Counted from the stretch's first letter, positions 27,401-32,036 are shown. The stretch: 64,000 bases of DNA from Macrosoma leucophasiata (GCA_036365455.1 JAWQUS010000011.1:3430001-3494000), one strand, 5' to 3'. The notes: generated from the sequence alone by a model not told the origin. Numbers and translations are program-made.

Positions 27401-29977
27401 GAATCTCACAATGTGTTTTATGTCAAGGATTCAGAATTTTCATACGAAGAGACGGGGCCCTACCCAGTCCCCATACGCTGGCGATACTCATGCGATACTA
27501 ACGTACCCACACCCGTCAAACCACGTACTTGCGTTTCTCTTCATCCAACCGCCGCAGCGCAGTCTCCAAGTCCGCGATCCGCTCCTCGCGCCGCTCCGTT
27601 GTCGGTGCCGGGAGCGCGCCCTTGCGGTAACTTGTGTCGCTGCGTGGAGTCGCCTCCATTTGGCTCTCTAGCTCCGCGCATCTTTGCTTGTATTGGAGAA
27701 CCTAGTTCGAAAAACATTTTAAGTATGTATATTTAAAAGAACCTAACTTTAAAGAACGGTACGGAAATTATGGAAATGACGGCAATCAGCAGTGTTTGTT
27801 GTTGTTGTGACCACAGACCAATTTGTGACAGTTGACTGACATTGACAATTGACAAAGAGAGTATCTTTTTTAATAATTTGTTTTACGAAATGGATTCAAG
27901 TTCTTTACAGCCAAACTGCGAGACTGGCTCGCGAGCCAGCCTCGGCCGAGCCGCTCGCCCGAATATGGCTCGCAAGGCCATTCGCCTGGTGTCTACACCG
28001 GGCTTAAAGAGTAACTGCGTAGACATTGATGTCAATTAAAGAGGACAAAGATAAAGTGAAGTTATCAAAAAATGACTTCCTTGCCTTGGCCTGTAGCCGC
28101 GACACCAGAGCAGCTTGCCCCTGCTGGGCACGACGGTAGGCGTCCAACCGGCGACGGTGGTCAGCACTTTCGCCGGCCAGACGTGCACGAAGCTCCTCGT
28201 TCTGCCGCCGGAGGTCGCTGCCCACGCTACCGACGGGCGAGTCCATCTCGGGCGGGCTTTCCAGGGATTTCTGAGAGATTGGTTATTTTATGCATTTATA
28301 TTAACCGAATATAATATTGAACAGAAATAAAAATGTTTAAAAAAAAATTAATTTCATCAAAATTCGATAAATTTCAGTAGGTAGATGCTCATGCTATACT
28401 GTAGTAGGTACCTACCTAATTGCCGGAAACAGCTTTTCAACTTTTTATAAGATTGTACGTACCAATAATTTAAAGAATACGAATTCTTAAAAACTTAGCA
28501 ATCTTCAATTACGTTCTCTGACAAGCCGAGAAAAAGTCTTTAGGACGATACCTTTCTCAACAACGCAATAACCAAGACTGAAACTATCGTAGCGAAATAT
28601 TTGCAGGTCCCTATCATTATACACGAAGGTAATTATGTTTGAACTTAGTGAGCGTTTACAATTACGCTAATTTTACACTCCTTAACTAGCGATAAACGCA
28701 GGCCTTTTGTTAGCAGAGTTAGCACTCTATAGATAAGTAGATATAAGTTGATACACTTAACTAATTTTGCACTTTCACACACAATTGTCTCATGTTGCAC
28801 TCCAAACTAAGAGGAATTTCAGTATTGATAAATTGAGAATTCAGGGGATGCAAGGACGGACTCCAGGGTGTGGCGGGTTGGACCAACGAAGAAGTGAAGT
28901 TCCCTAATAATTTGCCGAATAAAAGAAACAATTTTAATTTTAAGGGTAGTTTACGCTATCCCTAATCCAATTCTGTGAGAATGGAGTGATTATTGTTATT
29001 AATGTTTTTGTTTTTCAGTTTGAGAAGCAAAGATTCAAAGGTAAGGTTATTTTTAAGTTTAGAAATATGTCCAGCGAATGTCGGTAGGCACGCCCTCTAC
29101 GTAGGTAATGTAAACGTCTGGCGAACGGTGGACGGGTACGTGAAAAGTTTTTTTACACATAACTTTAACTATTCTACGTTTAGTTCGTACATGAACTTAC
29201 AATTAAATGTGCAAGCAAACCACCCCTCAAGGTGTAGAATGGATTACATTATCAACGGAACACATGAGTGGTGAACGATAGGTTCCTACTATTTTACTAC
29301 ATGGTCATACGGGACCGCATAGTCGATCTATCGATTGGGCGATAAAAATATTAATCATCACTTTCCCCCTTCCTCTTTTTGAAGCAATTAACTTTCACAG
29401 ACCTCGATCGAAGATCGACTGGTCGCTGGAAATCATGAAAGATTTGTAGTTGTCGTTTTTATACGAATTCAATCATACGGGAGTTAGCAATATGTGCATG
29501 GACGGGGGGCCCCTTAATTTAAATTGCCAAATGCCATCCCGGGCCCCTGATGACCTTACGGCCAAATACTCAAACGTCACTTAAATCTAAGAGGGACTTA
29601 AAATTCTTCCGTCTTTATCAAAAGAGTTCAAACGATAGAGATAGCGCATATTTGAGGGTTGCTTAAAATTGAGTGACGTATGAGTATTCGGCCATTAGTC
29701 CGCCACTGCAGCGGATCGATCAAAAGATCATTCTTTTAATGGATCATTTTGCAATCTAAATTGATGCGATCAGCGATCGAAAGAACAATATTAAGACTGG
29801 CCGTTCGGCTTTGCAGGTGGTGGTTCTACTTCAGTCACAAGACAACATTAAAGCTGTTAATTAAGTTTTATGTTATCATACCTCCTTCTTCAAACGCTGA
29901 TGTGGTAGTGTGTTTGGTCTCCGGCCGATCGGAGCTCGAGCGCTCCGCGGCGTTGTCAATCCTTCCCTCGTAGGCAA
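317..29977 (-). CDS. CROCC: Rootletin (ciliary rootlet coiled-coil protein), 5'-to-middle part, 17 exons, 3' end outside window
   Basis: Exons in gene order: 29882-29977, 28085-28270, 27529-27701, 26919-27084, 25575-25874, 24346-24519, 21559-21701, 19695-19809, 10818-10923, 8925-9055, 8459-8610, 7657-7802, 7025-7155, 4843-5039, 2269-2434, 1169-1358, 317-486. All junction phases agree and the 914-codon frame is open. Recognised from remembered vertebrate rootletin: VLQYKQRCAELE, LTNDWETMRDEM, EHNRLLNLWREVV, TERDL, HDSESD, AALHKYQIQIHDLQ and ALEAVLFDTANMLE occur in family order. Rootletin (about 2000 residues in man) polymerises through long coiled coils into the rootlet that anchors the ciliary basal body; in insects cilia occur in sensory neurons and sperm. 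The product is mostly heptad-like Glu/Lys/Leu/Gln-rich helix with a Gly/Tyr/Ser-rich linker in exon 25575-25874. The last donor, at 315-316, is intact, so the gene continues leftwards. Confidence 0.95.
540..930 (+). repeat. Rep-J (LINE 3'-end-like) fragment
   Basis: CGTCCACCGCCCACTAGCGG, an AGAATTCTTCC hairpin, then AAACTACCGCCACTGCGATC. The same order occurs at 26095-26370. Confidence 0.65.
1169..1358 (-). CDS. CROCC: Rootletin coding exon c18
   Basis: 190 bp, starts in phase 0, 1 base left over. Donor GTAAGG, acceptor CACAG. It contains KDALEAVLFDTANMLED, which aligns with a well-conserved rootletin segment around residue 1000 of the human protein. An antisense open frame over this exon is a shadow. 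Confidence 0.93.
1404..1497. mobile_element. MITE-Q, half copy
   Basis: GTGCAGGATAGAAAAATACA to TAATAAGGGGGTTAGG, complement of the left half of 62745-62887. Confidence 0.7.
2041..2262 (+). repeat. Rep-B tRNA-derived SINE, 3' part
   Basis: Matches the Rep-B body from CTCTGGTTCTATTGGGATTT to GGGATTACAGGCGTGAAG, ending in a T-rich tail next to exon 2269-2434. The tRNA-like head is missing. Confidence 0.85.
2269..2434 (-). CDS. CROCC: Rootletin coding exon c17
   Basis: 166 bp, 1 leading base, ends in phase 0 (CAG then GTAAAA). Encodes a coiled-coil stretch with ARKKDTLNEEIIRLQQRLEQ. A Rep-B SINE tail with a T-rich end (2041-2262) abuts the donor side. Confidence 0.92.
2557..3181 (+). repeat. 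Rep-A copy split by a hAT MITE
   Basis: Pieces 2557-2731 and 3136-3181, ending in poly(A), surround the 404-bp element. Confidence 0.85.
2732..3135. mobile_element. hAT-type fold-back MITE made of ATCGATAG motifs
   Basis: 404 bp with ends CAGTGTTG and CAACACTG, flanked by the 8-bp duplication ATGTGAAC (2724-2731 and 3136-3143). The interior is a near-palindrome of repeated ATCGATAGT/ACTATCGAT units, with arms over 130 bp. It splits a Rep-A copy. The 8-bp target and CAGTGTTG ends point to hAT. Confidence 0.9.
3487..3582 (+). repeat. Rep-A 3' fragment
   Basis: TTCTGCATTTTGACCTCTGG to GCATGCTTGTTTGCC; diverged and immediately upstream of the exon relic at 3640. Confidence 0.7.
3640..3728 (-). 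pseudogene. Relic of rootletin exon c16
   Basis: On the gene strand it reads NEVEAHKSSRHDKFEFVETE and REKVE, against MELEADKISLHEKIKFIEAE and REKVE in exon 4843-5039. About three quarters of the bases agree by eye. The frame is open but no donor follows. Confidence 0.75.
3827..4135. mobile_element. MITE-P
   Basis: Inverted ends: GCGTTCCATTAAACGACCGC and GCGGTCGTTTAGTGGAACGC. About 305 bp with internal GTGGGCTTTCATCAAAACGT. A reverse relative is at 20798-21168. Confidence 0.82.
4204..4480 (+). repeat. Rep-R copy
   Basis: GGTGCTCTTATTTTATTTCA to AAAGTAGCCATCGCTTTACT. Related copies at 7455-7645, 21755-22090 and 53590-53960. Confidence 0.8.
4512..4768 (+). repeat. Rep-N tRNA-derived SINE
   Basis: A box region GGTTAGTCCAGCGGTGTGAG and B box GTCGCGGGTTCGATACAAAT, then a body with GGTCTGGGTGTTTGTGTATG. 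A reverse copy lies at 8735-8890. Confidence 0.8.
4843..5039 (-). CDS. CROCC: Rootletin coding exon c16
   Basis: 197 bp, starts in phase 0, leaves 2 bases. Donor AG|GTTAGT; acceptor TTTTAG. Encodes LEDEKSSLSNQSSEQQ followed by MELEADKISLHEKIKFIEAE. Two features stand out: a hAT-type MITE begins 22 bp upstream of the exon, and a degraded copy of the exon's 3' half lies at about 3640-3728. Confidence 0.92.
5061..5372. mobile_element. hAT-type MITE (family M), with internal repetition
   Basis: Begins CAGTGATTCCCAAAGTGG, ends in the complement of CAGAGTATTTACCAAACTAT, with 8-bp duplication GTTTAGCG on both sides. A second head-like motif (CAGTAATTCCCAAAGTGG) near 5206 suggests a partial self-insertion or internal duplication. 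Confidence 0.85.
5449..5750 (+). repeat. Rep-B tRNA-derived SINE, full copy
   Basis: The head has A box CAGTAACCTAGTGGTAGCAG and B box GGGTTCGATTCC, then the family body through GGGGATTACAGGCGTGAAGT. Confidence 0.88.
6055..6130 (+). repeat. Degraded tRNA-like sequence
   Basis: GACTTCGGTAGCTTAGTGGT and GAGGTCGCAGATTCCATTTC resemble A and B boxes, close to SINE-E. Too degraded for a tRNA gene. Confidence 0.5.
6540..6992 (+). mobile_element. LINE 3' end (Jockey/CR1-like reverse transcriptase tail)
   Basis: A 70-codon frame (6556-6768) reads LTKYNKSCLAMCLRIYNKLP near its end, the type of C-terminus found in Jockey/CR1 reverse transcriptases. An AT-rich 3' UTR and a (TGATTA)-like tail end at 6992. 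Heavily 5'-truncated. Confidence 0.65.
7025..7155 (-). CDS. CROCC: Rootletin coding exon c15
   Basis: 131 bp, 2 leading bases, ends in phase 0 (AAACAG|GTGAGA). Encodes ELEIELERTIMERGDLQELV and a following charged helix. The acceptor is TTTGTAG. Confidence 0.92.
7455..7645 (-). repeat. Rep-R copy, partial, beside an exon donor
   Basis: Complement of CCTCCAAAACTTCATTGTAA and the GACTGAC-rich part; ends a few bases from the donor of exon 7657-7802. Confidence 0.8.
7657..7802 (-). CDS. CROCC: Rootletin coding exon c14
   Basis: 146 bp, 1 leading and 1 trailing base. The acceptor follows a good pyrimidine tract (poly-T then TAG); the donor is GTACGT. Encodes RTEEERSSRLRSELVSTREE and a coiled-coil continuation. 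A Rep-R repeat copy begins about 6-12 bp beyond the donor. Confidence 0.92.
7852..8325. repeat. Inverted pair of Rep-A fragments around a LINE-like tail
   Basis: Arms 7852-8012 and 8172-8325 are complementary over about 145 bp and share private variants (GTGTGAGTGTCTATAGTCTG and the flank CCAACACACAATTGTAC). The loop holds an RTE-like tail (CTGCTGAACCGATTTTCATG). Lies in the 656-bp intron between exons c14 and c13. Confidence 0.85.
8459..8610 (-). CDS. CROCC: Rootletin coding exon c13
   Basis: 152 bp, starts in phase 0, leaves 2 bases; acceptor TTCCAG, donor GTTAGT. Encodes VESLTSDYEKLQKVNSRLEK and continuing heptads. A LINE-like repeat tail ends just beyond the donor. Confidence 0.92.
8735..8890 (-). 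repeat. Rep-N SINE, reverse copy
   Basis: Complement of the copy at 4512: CGACCCGGCTAGTCCAGCGG head, GGGTCGCGGTTTTGATCC degraded B box, then the body. Lies in the intron between exons c13 and c12. Confidence 0.78.
8925..9055 (-). CDS. CROCC: Rootletin coding exon c12
   Basis: 131 bp, 2 leading bases, ends in phase 0 (GCTATG|GTAACA). Encodes KLDQSNADLNQMAQEKESLQ and a further coiled-coil stretch. Confidence 0.92.
9090..9240. mobile_element. MITE-I, left part
   Basis: ACAGTATCCAACTGGAAATA to ACCAATACCGAACTATTG; the right half is lost next to a Rep-A insertion. Confidence 0.75.
9243..9553 (+). repeat. Rep-A, full copy
   Basis: TGGTGGTAGAGCTCCAGTGA to a poly(A) tail of about 15. It cuts off the right part of a MITE-I copy at 9090-9240. 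Confidence 0.9.
9664..9893 (+). mobile_element. Rep-C, short transposon-like element
   Basis: Ends CACACCGCGGACACTCCG and ACATATTCTCT, with near-duplicates TGTTTCGG and GGTTTCAG outside. Interrupts a common repeat (CGCGCACGAATGTTTCGG). Confidence 0.75.
9988..10240. mobile_element. MITE-I, full palindromic copy
   Basis: GTGCTCAACAATAAATATTG and the matching right end around GGATCGATGTGCAA. The arms share AGCGTTATCTCTTTCGCAC. Confidence 0.82.
10518..10757 (+). repeat. Rep-A, 5'-truncated
   Basis: Starts at TAATATACTTGCCGTTAAAT and ends in poly(A). Confidence 0.88.
10818..10923 (-). CDS. CROCC: Rootletin coding exon c11
   Basis: 106 bp, starts in phase 0, leaves 1 base. Encodes VKLQNTREQLLTCRKHSEAA, comparable to the vertebrate segment after the HKRQLQVQD region. 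The preceding intron (10924-19694) carries the Bel/Pao element. Confidence 0.92.
11245..11345 (-). repeat. tRNA-derived SINE-E copy
   Basis: On the minus strand: GGCTTCAGTAGCTCAATTGG (A box) and GGTCGCGAGTTCGAGCC (B box). The sequence folds as acceptor, D, anticodon and T arms, with a 5-bp T stem GCGAG/CTCGC. Several copies exist, so it is a SINE or tRNA-bearing mobile element rather than a tRNA gene. Confidence 0.7.
11514..12200 (+). repeat. Non-LTR-like repeat (Rep-G type)
   Basis: Begins ACTAGCTGACCCGGCCACGC and ends GATTTATATATATTAAGAT. The last 130 bp match 46190-46312 closely. No coding capacity seen. Confidence 0.6.
12200..12438. repeat. Large perfect hairpin with tRNA-like arms
   Basis: Arms of about 108 bp (12200-12308 and 12327-12437) are almost exact inverted copies, each containing the 3' half of SINE-E including its B box. 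They are separated by about 18 bp (AATTGGAAGAGCGGCTGG). It looks like two oppositely oriented, truncated SINE-E copies fused head to head. Confidence 0.85.
12748..12959 (+). repeat. 5' LTR of the Bel/Pao element
   Basis: 212 bp, begins TGTTGGAGCG and ends CCCTACA (TG...CA). By eye one difference from the 3' LTR (A against G, in CGATTTGTACTC). Confidence 0.95.
12960..12979 (+). promoter_or_regulatory. Putative tRNA primer-binding site
   Basis: TGGTCCTGGATCGCAGCC directly follows the 5' LTR. TGG complements a tRNA CCA end, the expected place and start for a primer-binding site. The tRNA species was not identified. Confidence 0.6.
13382..17083 (+). pseudogene. Bel/Pao gag-protease-RT-RNase H open frame
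   Basis: Open over 1233 codons. Residues about 90-250 resemble the DUF1759 gag region. Zinc knuckles lie at about 315-380 (CVKCNGDH and CFNCLQTGHFANHC). An aspartic protease motif LDSGSTSC is near 454. The reverse transcriptase spans about 750-950 with FVDD near 874, and RNase H has FSDAS near 1046. An ATG at 13329 opens a neighbouring frame that stops at 13383-13385, so this frame has no natural ATG start in line with its family. It ends at a TAG before the integrase part, which lies in another frame. Confidence 0.9.
17043..17510 (+). pseudogene. Bel/Pao integrase N-terminal part (H2C2 region)
   Basis: A 155-codon frame overlapping the end of the previous one. Contains the usual pre-integrase stretch (IMRVGGRLDHSDF, HPIIL) and the HxxH-like start of the integrase zinc finger (HEFTKLLFNYEHKKLMHAG). 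It stops at YWL followed by TAG; the zinc-finger cysteines lie after that break. Confidence 0.85.
17557..18552 (+). pseudogene. Bel/Pao integrase core and C-terminal domain
   Basis: 331 codons. The DDE core is visible: VDYAGPI, then IYSDNGTSF, then PHFGGLWEAGVKS. The Bel/Pao C-terminal domain (DUF5641-like) follows, with HFLIGRSLTSLPQPN and FWERWSKE. This part looks intact but is cut off from the upstream frames. Confidence 0.92.
18580..18791 (+). repeat. 3' LTR of the Bel/Pao element
   Basis: 212 bp, TG...CA, one base different from the 5' LTR. Preceded by a short G-rich polypurine-like stretch (CCCGGGGGCA). Followed by the target duplicate ATACA. Confidence 0.95.
18860..19000. repeat. Two direct repeats of about 84 bp
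   Basis: CAACTTACGTCACAGAATAG and CAACTTAAGTCACGGAAAAA, each followed by CGTAAAGTGCGG. Confidence 0.6.
19079..19330. mobile_element. MITE-I, full copy
   Basis: TACAGTATCCGCCAAGAGAT at the left and TATAGTTGGATACTGTA at the right; palindromic arms meet near 19195. Confidence 0.82.
19436..19635 (-). mobile_element. Rep-O element
   Basis: TTTTGACGTGACAACGTCTT to ACCGACTTTACAGGCAACCA; nearly identical to the complement of 41098-41290. Confidence 0.8.
19695..19809 (-). CDS. CROCC: Rootletin coding exon c10
   Basis: 115 bp, 1 leading base, ends in phase 0. Encodes SPKRGVTSGGNATAFAE, then STISAVQAALHKYQIQIHDL, a close match to the conserved rootletin ALHKRQLQVQD segment. The acceptor (TTGCAG) was chosen because it restores phase with the exon at 21559-21701. 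It is preceded by a poly(A) run rather than by pyrimidines, because a Rep-A copy ends there. Confidence 0.9.
19820..20106 (-). repeat. Rep-A, full reverse copy beside an exon acceptor
   Basis: Poly(T) at 19821-19839 (poly(A) on the gene strand), body to CTGGAGCTCTACCACCAGT. Its tail ends about 10 bp from exon 19695-19809. Confidence 0.9.
20552..20697. mobile_element. MITE-F, intact palindrome
   Basis: About 145 bp, ends GCCTGGGTTGCACCACGATA and the near-exact complement, folding into one hairpin around CAGATTTCTATAGG. A half-copy of the same family (AACTTTAACAAATATTTTGG) abuts it at 20510-20550. Confidence 0.8.
20798..21168. mobile_element. MITE-P, second copy (reverse)
   Basis: CGTTTCACTAAACGTAAACG at the left and GTCGTTTAGTGGAACGCACC at the right; the internal TCCCGCTACGTTTTAGTGAA matches the complement of the first copy. 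Confidence 0.8.
21559..21701 (-). CDS. CROCC: Rootletin coding exon c9
   Basis: 143 bp, GC-rich, starts in phase 0, leaves 2 bases. Encodes ALEEVARALIHDSESDVAPA, then an Ala run and TLLTD. ALIHDSESD matches the family motif (AVLSDSESG in man). Short look-alikes of its 3' end and donor occur at 25328 and 25475. Confidence 0.93.
21755..22090 (+). repeat. Rep-R, longest copy
   Basis: AACCTTGAAAGATGGGTGCT to ACTGGTAATATGCAAAACAA. Contains a GACTGACTGATGG-like run. Confidence 0.8.
22127..22280 (+). repeat. Rep-L, GC-rich repeat
   Basis: CAGCGAGTTTCCCTGCGTGC to CACGTGCGGAGGGAGGGATG; other copies at 35195-35360 and 44797-44930. Confidence 0.75.
22500..23996 (+). mobile_element. Decayed mariner (Tc1/mariner) element
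   Basis: Imperfect terminal inverted repeats: GGTTGGGGAAAAAGTCTTTT at the left, and at the right the complement of GATTGGTTAAAAAGTTTCTT, each leading into CGCATTTTTT. TA precedes the left end; the right target TA is not clear. Contains a broken transposase. The long leader (about 460 bp) suggests extra inserted sequence. Confidence 0.88.
22962..23780 (+). pseudogene. Mariner DD34D transposase pseudogene
   Basis: 272 codons against about 345 in intact mariners. Helix-turn-helix remnants (FKRFQSGNFDVKDAPRSGRP), the WVPHEL linker, a first Asp near residue 134 (TGDEKW) and a second near 226 (HHDNARPH) are present. A small deletion after YNPDL near 23732 shifts the frame before the third Asp. The C-terminal remnant (resembling NGIMSLP) is readable in another frame to about 23910. 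The N-terminus is also out of frame. Confidence 0.9.
24044..24232 (-). mobile_element. Rep-O element, divergent
   Basis: TTTTTGACGTGATAACGTCT to CCGACTTTACAGACAGCCAT with a different interior. Confidence 0.72.
24346..24519 (-). CDS. CROCC: Rootletin coding exon c8
   Basis: 174 bp, phase 0 at both ends; acceptor TTTCAG, donor GTGAGT. Encodes a Thr/Ser-rich start (GEATTPTSHSVQFPGQ), then the coiled coil DLRDMTSQRDTALTELRERD. Confidence 0.93.
24655..24768 (-). repeat. tRNA-like SINE head
   Basis: Minus-strand ACTGCCTCGTAGGCCCAGTG and GGTCCCGGGTTCGATTCCCG. The head resembles Rep-B, but the body is short and different. Confidence 0.65.
24955..25003. repeat. Short hairpin
   Basis: AAGAACAAAGAATTCTC and GAGAATCCTTTGTTCTT around CAGGGC. 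Confidence 0.7.
25020..25520 (-). pseudogene. Exon relics of the rootletin gene
   Basis: Four pieces on the gene strand. 25020-25140 copies the middle of exon 25575-25874 (GFLINAFAQAASAY). 25404-25440 copies its 3' end (SGYGTPGAK) with the donor changed from GT to AT. 25328-25375 (SATLLTD) and 25475-25520 (AATLLSD) copy the 3' end of exon 21559-21701 with GT donors kept. The frames remain readable. 25321-25440 and 25466-25610 are similar throughout, as in a tandem duplication. Phases do not fit exon 24346-24519, so use as exons is unlikely. Confidence 0.75.
25575..25874 (-). CDS. CROCC: Rootletin coding exon c7 with Gly/Tyr-rich linker
   Basis: 300 bp, phase 0 at both ends. Starts AFNDYYSSEHNRLLNLWREV, the best-conserved rootletin block (vertebrate form FNAYFSNEHSRLL), followed by TERDLYRVKNDL. 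The last 40 or so residues are low complexity (NAFAQGASAFGGQ, SGYGQGGNMYGGQ, SGYGTPGAK) and have no counterpart that I recall in vertebrate rootletin. Partial copies of this exon lie just downstream at 25020-25140 and 25404-25440. Confidence 0.96.
26095..26370 (+). repeat. Rep-J fragment
   Basis: CCACTGCCCACTAGTGGAAA, CTCTTCCAGTGGAAGAG hairpin, to GGAGGCTTTGGTCCAACAGT, a lepidopteran LINE-tail phrase. Confidence 0.7.
26559..26854 (+). repeat. Rep-A, full copy
   Basis: CTGGTGGTAGAGCTCCAGTG to a poly(A) tail of about 18, in the intron after exon c6. Confidence 0.9.
26919..27084 (-). CDS. CROCC: Rootletin coding exon c6
   Basis: 166 bp, 1 leading base, ends in phase 0 (GAACAG|GTATCT). Encodes CEKLVSQNNLLRDQLEESHH and LTNDWETMRDEMAIKEDEW. 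It aligns directly upstream of the EHNRLL block, as in vertebrate rootletin. A Rep-A poly(A) tail ends about 65 bp past the donor. Confidence 0.95.
27529..27701 (-). CDS. CROCC: Rootletin coding exon c5
   Basis: 173 bp, starts in phase 0, leaves 2 bases; acceptor AACTAG, donor GTACGT. Encodes VLQYKQRCAELESQM, a Pro/Thr/Arg-rich insert, then ERIADLETALRRLDEEKRK. The first block is a signature of the rootletin N-terminal region. Confidence 0.95.
28085..28270 (-). CDS. CROCC: Rootletin coding exon c4, GC donor
   Basis: 186 bp, phase 0 at both ends. Encodes KSLESPPEMDSPVGSVGSDL, then RRLDAYRRAQQGQAALVSRL and QAK. Joining AAG to the next exon's VLQYKQR requires a GC donor (AAG|GCAAGG). The nearest GT would break the frame. 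It aligns with the vertebrate segment YRRKLQAYQEGQ. Confidence 0.92.
28271..29881. other. Intron c3-c4, nothing recognised
   Basis: AT-rich single-copy-looking sequence. I see no repeat family shared with the rest of the window and no convincing exon; the 93-codon frame at 28993-29274 has no family features. Confidence 0.6.
29882..29977 (-). CDS. CROCC: Rootletin N-terminal coding exon c3 (predicted)
   Basis: 96 bp, phase 0 at both ends; donor GAG|GTATGA, acceptor TTCAG. Encodes LPTREGLTTPRSARAPIGRR and ends HQRLKKE, basic and Pro-rich. A second frame is also open here, but only this one keeps phase with exon 28085-28270. No strong family match, as expected for the poorly conserved N-terminus. 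Confidence 0.7.
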
Positions 29978-30039
29978 CTGAATTTAAATAAAATATGTTA
30001 GTTGCAAACAAGAATGGTACAGTAGGTAGCCAGCAAGAA

Positions 30040-30213
30040 ATAATGCACATCTAGCCTAAGAAAGAGTTCTGCTATACACTGTCTACCATGCGGTATTGGC
30101 CAAAATTTGATCAAAATGGTCGAGAAACGTCACATAGGTAAGGTGTGAAAGAAATAACGCTCTACCGAAATAGGCCGAAATCACCTTCTTACATAAGGTC
30201 GATGTGCAATATT
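30040..30213. mobile_element. MITE-I, internally shortened copy
   Basis: AATGCACATCTAGCCTAAGA to AGGTCGATGTGCAATATTCC. The left arm is partly deleted. Confidence 0.75.
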
Positions 30214-30216
30214 CCT

Positions 30217-30405
30217 TGTTGGAGTCAGGGCGGCTTAACCTATAGTGCAGGGTGTGCAATGCACATAGGTGCTGCCGTCTCAGGGGGCGTCGCAGCGCTC
30301 CCTGAGACAGCTAAGAGCATGGTCTTGGATCATCATGGTCACGCCTAGGGGGCGCCAGGGTTTCATTGCATACGAGCTAGAGCCACTCATGGTTGGAGTT
30401 GTAAG
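30217..30405 (+). repeat. Rep-D, uninterrupted copy
   Basis: GGCGGCTTAACCTATAGTGC through CGCCTAGGGGGCGCCAGGGT to CGAGCTAGAGCCACTC. Serves as the empty site for the Rep-C insertion at 35730. Confidence 0.8.
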
Positions 30406-30425
30406 TTAATATGTAGCCTCTAGAC

Positions 30426-30619
30426 CAGTGATTCCCACAGTGGTCCATATTAGATGGTGATGGATTTATAGACCCCCTTGGACACGATGGAGGTCTACGT
30501 AGGCGTGAATAAAATTTGAAAAAATGGGAATGTGATATAAATGTAGCAAGGAGGAGGTCCACGGAAACCAGAAAAAAATTGAAAAGGGTCTACAAGATAA
30601 AATAGTTTTGGAACCTCTG
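30426..30619. mobile_element. hAT-type MITE (family M)
   Basis: 194 bp, CAGTGATTCCCACAGTGG at the left and CAGAGGTTCCAAAACTAT (complement) at the right, with 8-bp duplication CTCTAGAC (30418-30425, 30620-30627). Same family as 5061-5372. Confidence 0.88.
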
Positions 30620-30828
30620 CTCTAGACATTGGTCATATAAGTACACAAAAACGAAACGTAGTTAACTATGATGCTATGTGTCTTGTGCCAGATCTGTGCC
30701 AGTAATTACAGGGTCCTATATCATCTATGTTCAAACCATACATGGTAACGCTACGTCTTCAAATTAAAAATAGATTTTTTTCGAATTGAAAATAGAAACA
30801 AGTCACTCACTCATTTATTAAAATTTTA

Positions 30829-31310
30829 GCCTGGGTTGCACCGAGATATTTATTTGTTAAAGTTATTGTAACATTTCACATCCTTCTCTAACTTAAAGAT
30901 ATATTGTAACATTTCACATCCTTCTCTAAATTAAAGTAATCTATTTTTATTTTTAAAGAAAAATGGAAAGAAAAATTTGACTTCAGGCGAGACTCGAACT
31001 CGCGACCTACTGGGAATCTAGTCCAGCCGCTCTTCCAATTGAGCTACTGAAGCCCTGCCCGATTTGTCAAATCTTTCCTTCACATCCACTGCATTGCTTT
31101 ATGGCAGCAGCAGCGCCATCTATTACCAACTATGCTAGTTTAGGCAACCGATAATTTTCTTTAAAAATAAAAATATATTTCACAAGCATGTGTTAATGCG
31201 AAATAATATAAAAATCAATTAAAGAAATCTGCTTAAGTTAGAGAAGGATGTAAAATGTTGCAATAACTTTAACTTTATCAAATAACTTGGTGCAACCCAG
31301 CATTAATGTT
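30829..31310. mobile_element. MITE-F interrupted by SINE-E
   Basis: MITE-F halves (30829-30952 and about 31223-31310, ends GCCTGGGTTGCACC and GGTGCAACCCAGC) flank a SINE-E insertion at about 30953-31210. ATTAAAGTAATCT and ATTAAAGAAATCT at the borders look like its target duplication. The left half also carries a 40-bp internal duplication (TTGTAACATTTCACATCCTT twice). Confidence 0.78.
30953..31210 (-). repeat. SINE-E, full copy with tRNA-like core
   Basis: Minus-strand core GCTTCAGTAGCTCAATTGGA and GGTCGCGAGTTCGAGTC. Both flanks carry ATTTTTATTTTTAAAG in opposite orientation, so the unit has inverted ends as well as a pol III-like core. A degraded relative may be at 6055-6130. Confidence 0.7.
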
Positions 31311-31821
31311 GTAGATTACAAAACCTAATGGACCTGAAATGTAACTTTCTTTTTATTCTTCCTTTTATGTTTCACTTCAAAATAACAGTGCCGCACTGAC
31401 TTGAATTCAAGAACCATGATTTGTTACGAACTCTGTAAACACTTTATAATCTAGGCAAAACAAAAAGGCGGGAAACCGAAAGGAGGTTAAATAAAAGAAG
31501 GTTTTGCTCCTTTTTTGGCAAGACAACGTTGGAAATGAACTGAAATAAACCACAGACAGACAGCGCAGGTTTTCGTAGGGTGGTAGGGAATGGCTATCGG
31601 ACTAGGCATCTAATTGCTGCCCGCCCACTGCAGTTACTTACTCACAACACGGTAGGAAGGTGAATAAACCCGTCCCTTTTCAACACTGGTTTCATTTGCT
31701 TTATTCAAGATGCACAAGGCTAAGGCTACATGCCGTGCTATTTATACTCGTATAAATTTTAAATTATTTTTTTATTTCACGTTCACGTAATAAAAAAGCA
31801 TACGGTTAATTTAAATCATGT

Positions 31822-32036
31822 CTCCCGGTGGCAGAGCTTTAGAGATGGAGCTTGTGGGCGCAGGTACCTCCACCACATTACCTAATTAATCCACTTTCCG
31901 CTAAATAGTGGTTTTCTGCACTATCGTGTTCCGGTCAAGTTATGTATATAGGTAATGTACGGCCCTGTTATTTCCAGCACAGATGCATAACACTGTAGAC
32001 CTCAGGGTCCTCAGGAGTGGCAACACATTTTGCATA
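31822..32036 (+). repeat. Rep-A, diverged
   Basis: GGTGGCAGAGCTTTAGAGAT head with many substitutions and a small insertion; the 3' tail is missing. Confidence 0.7.

Noticed and set aside
27297..27736. Plus-strand open frames over 27.3-27.7 kb
   Set aside because: Antisense shadow of the GC-rich rootletin exon 27529-27701.
28072..28330. Plus-strand open frames of 71-80 codons
   Set aside because: Antisense shadow of exon 28085-28270; no homology or start logic.
29868..30050. Alternative reading frame of exon c3 (AYEGRIDNAAERSSSD)
   Set aside because: Open, but its phase leads into a stop when joined to exon 28085-28270; the chosen frame joins cleanly on both sides.
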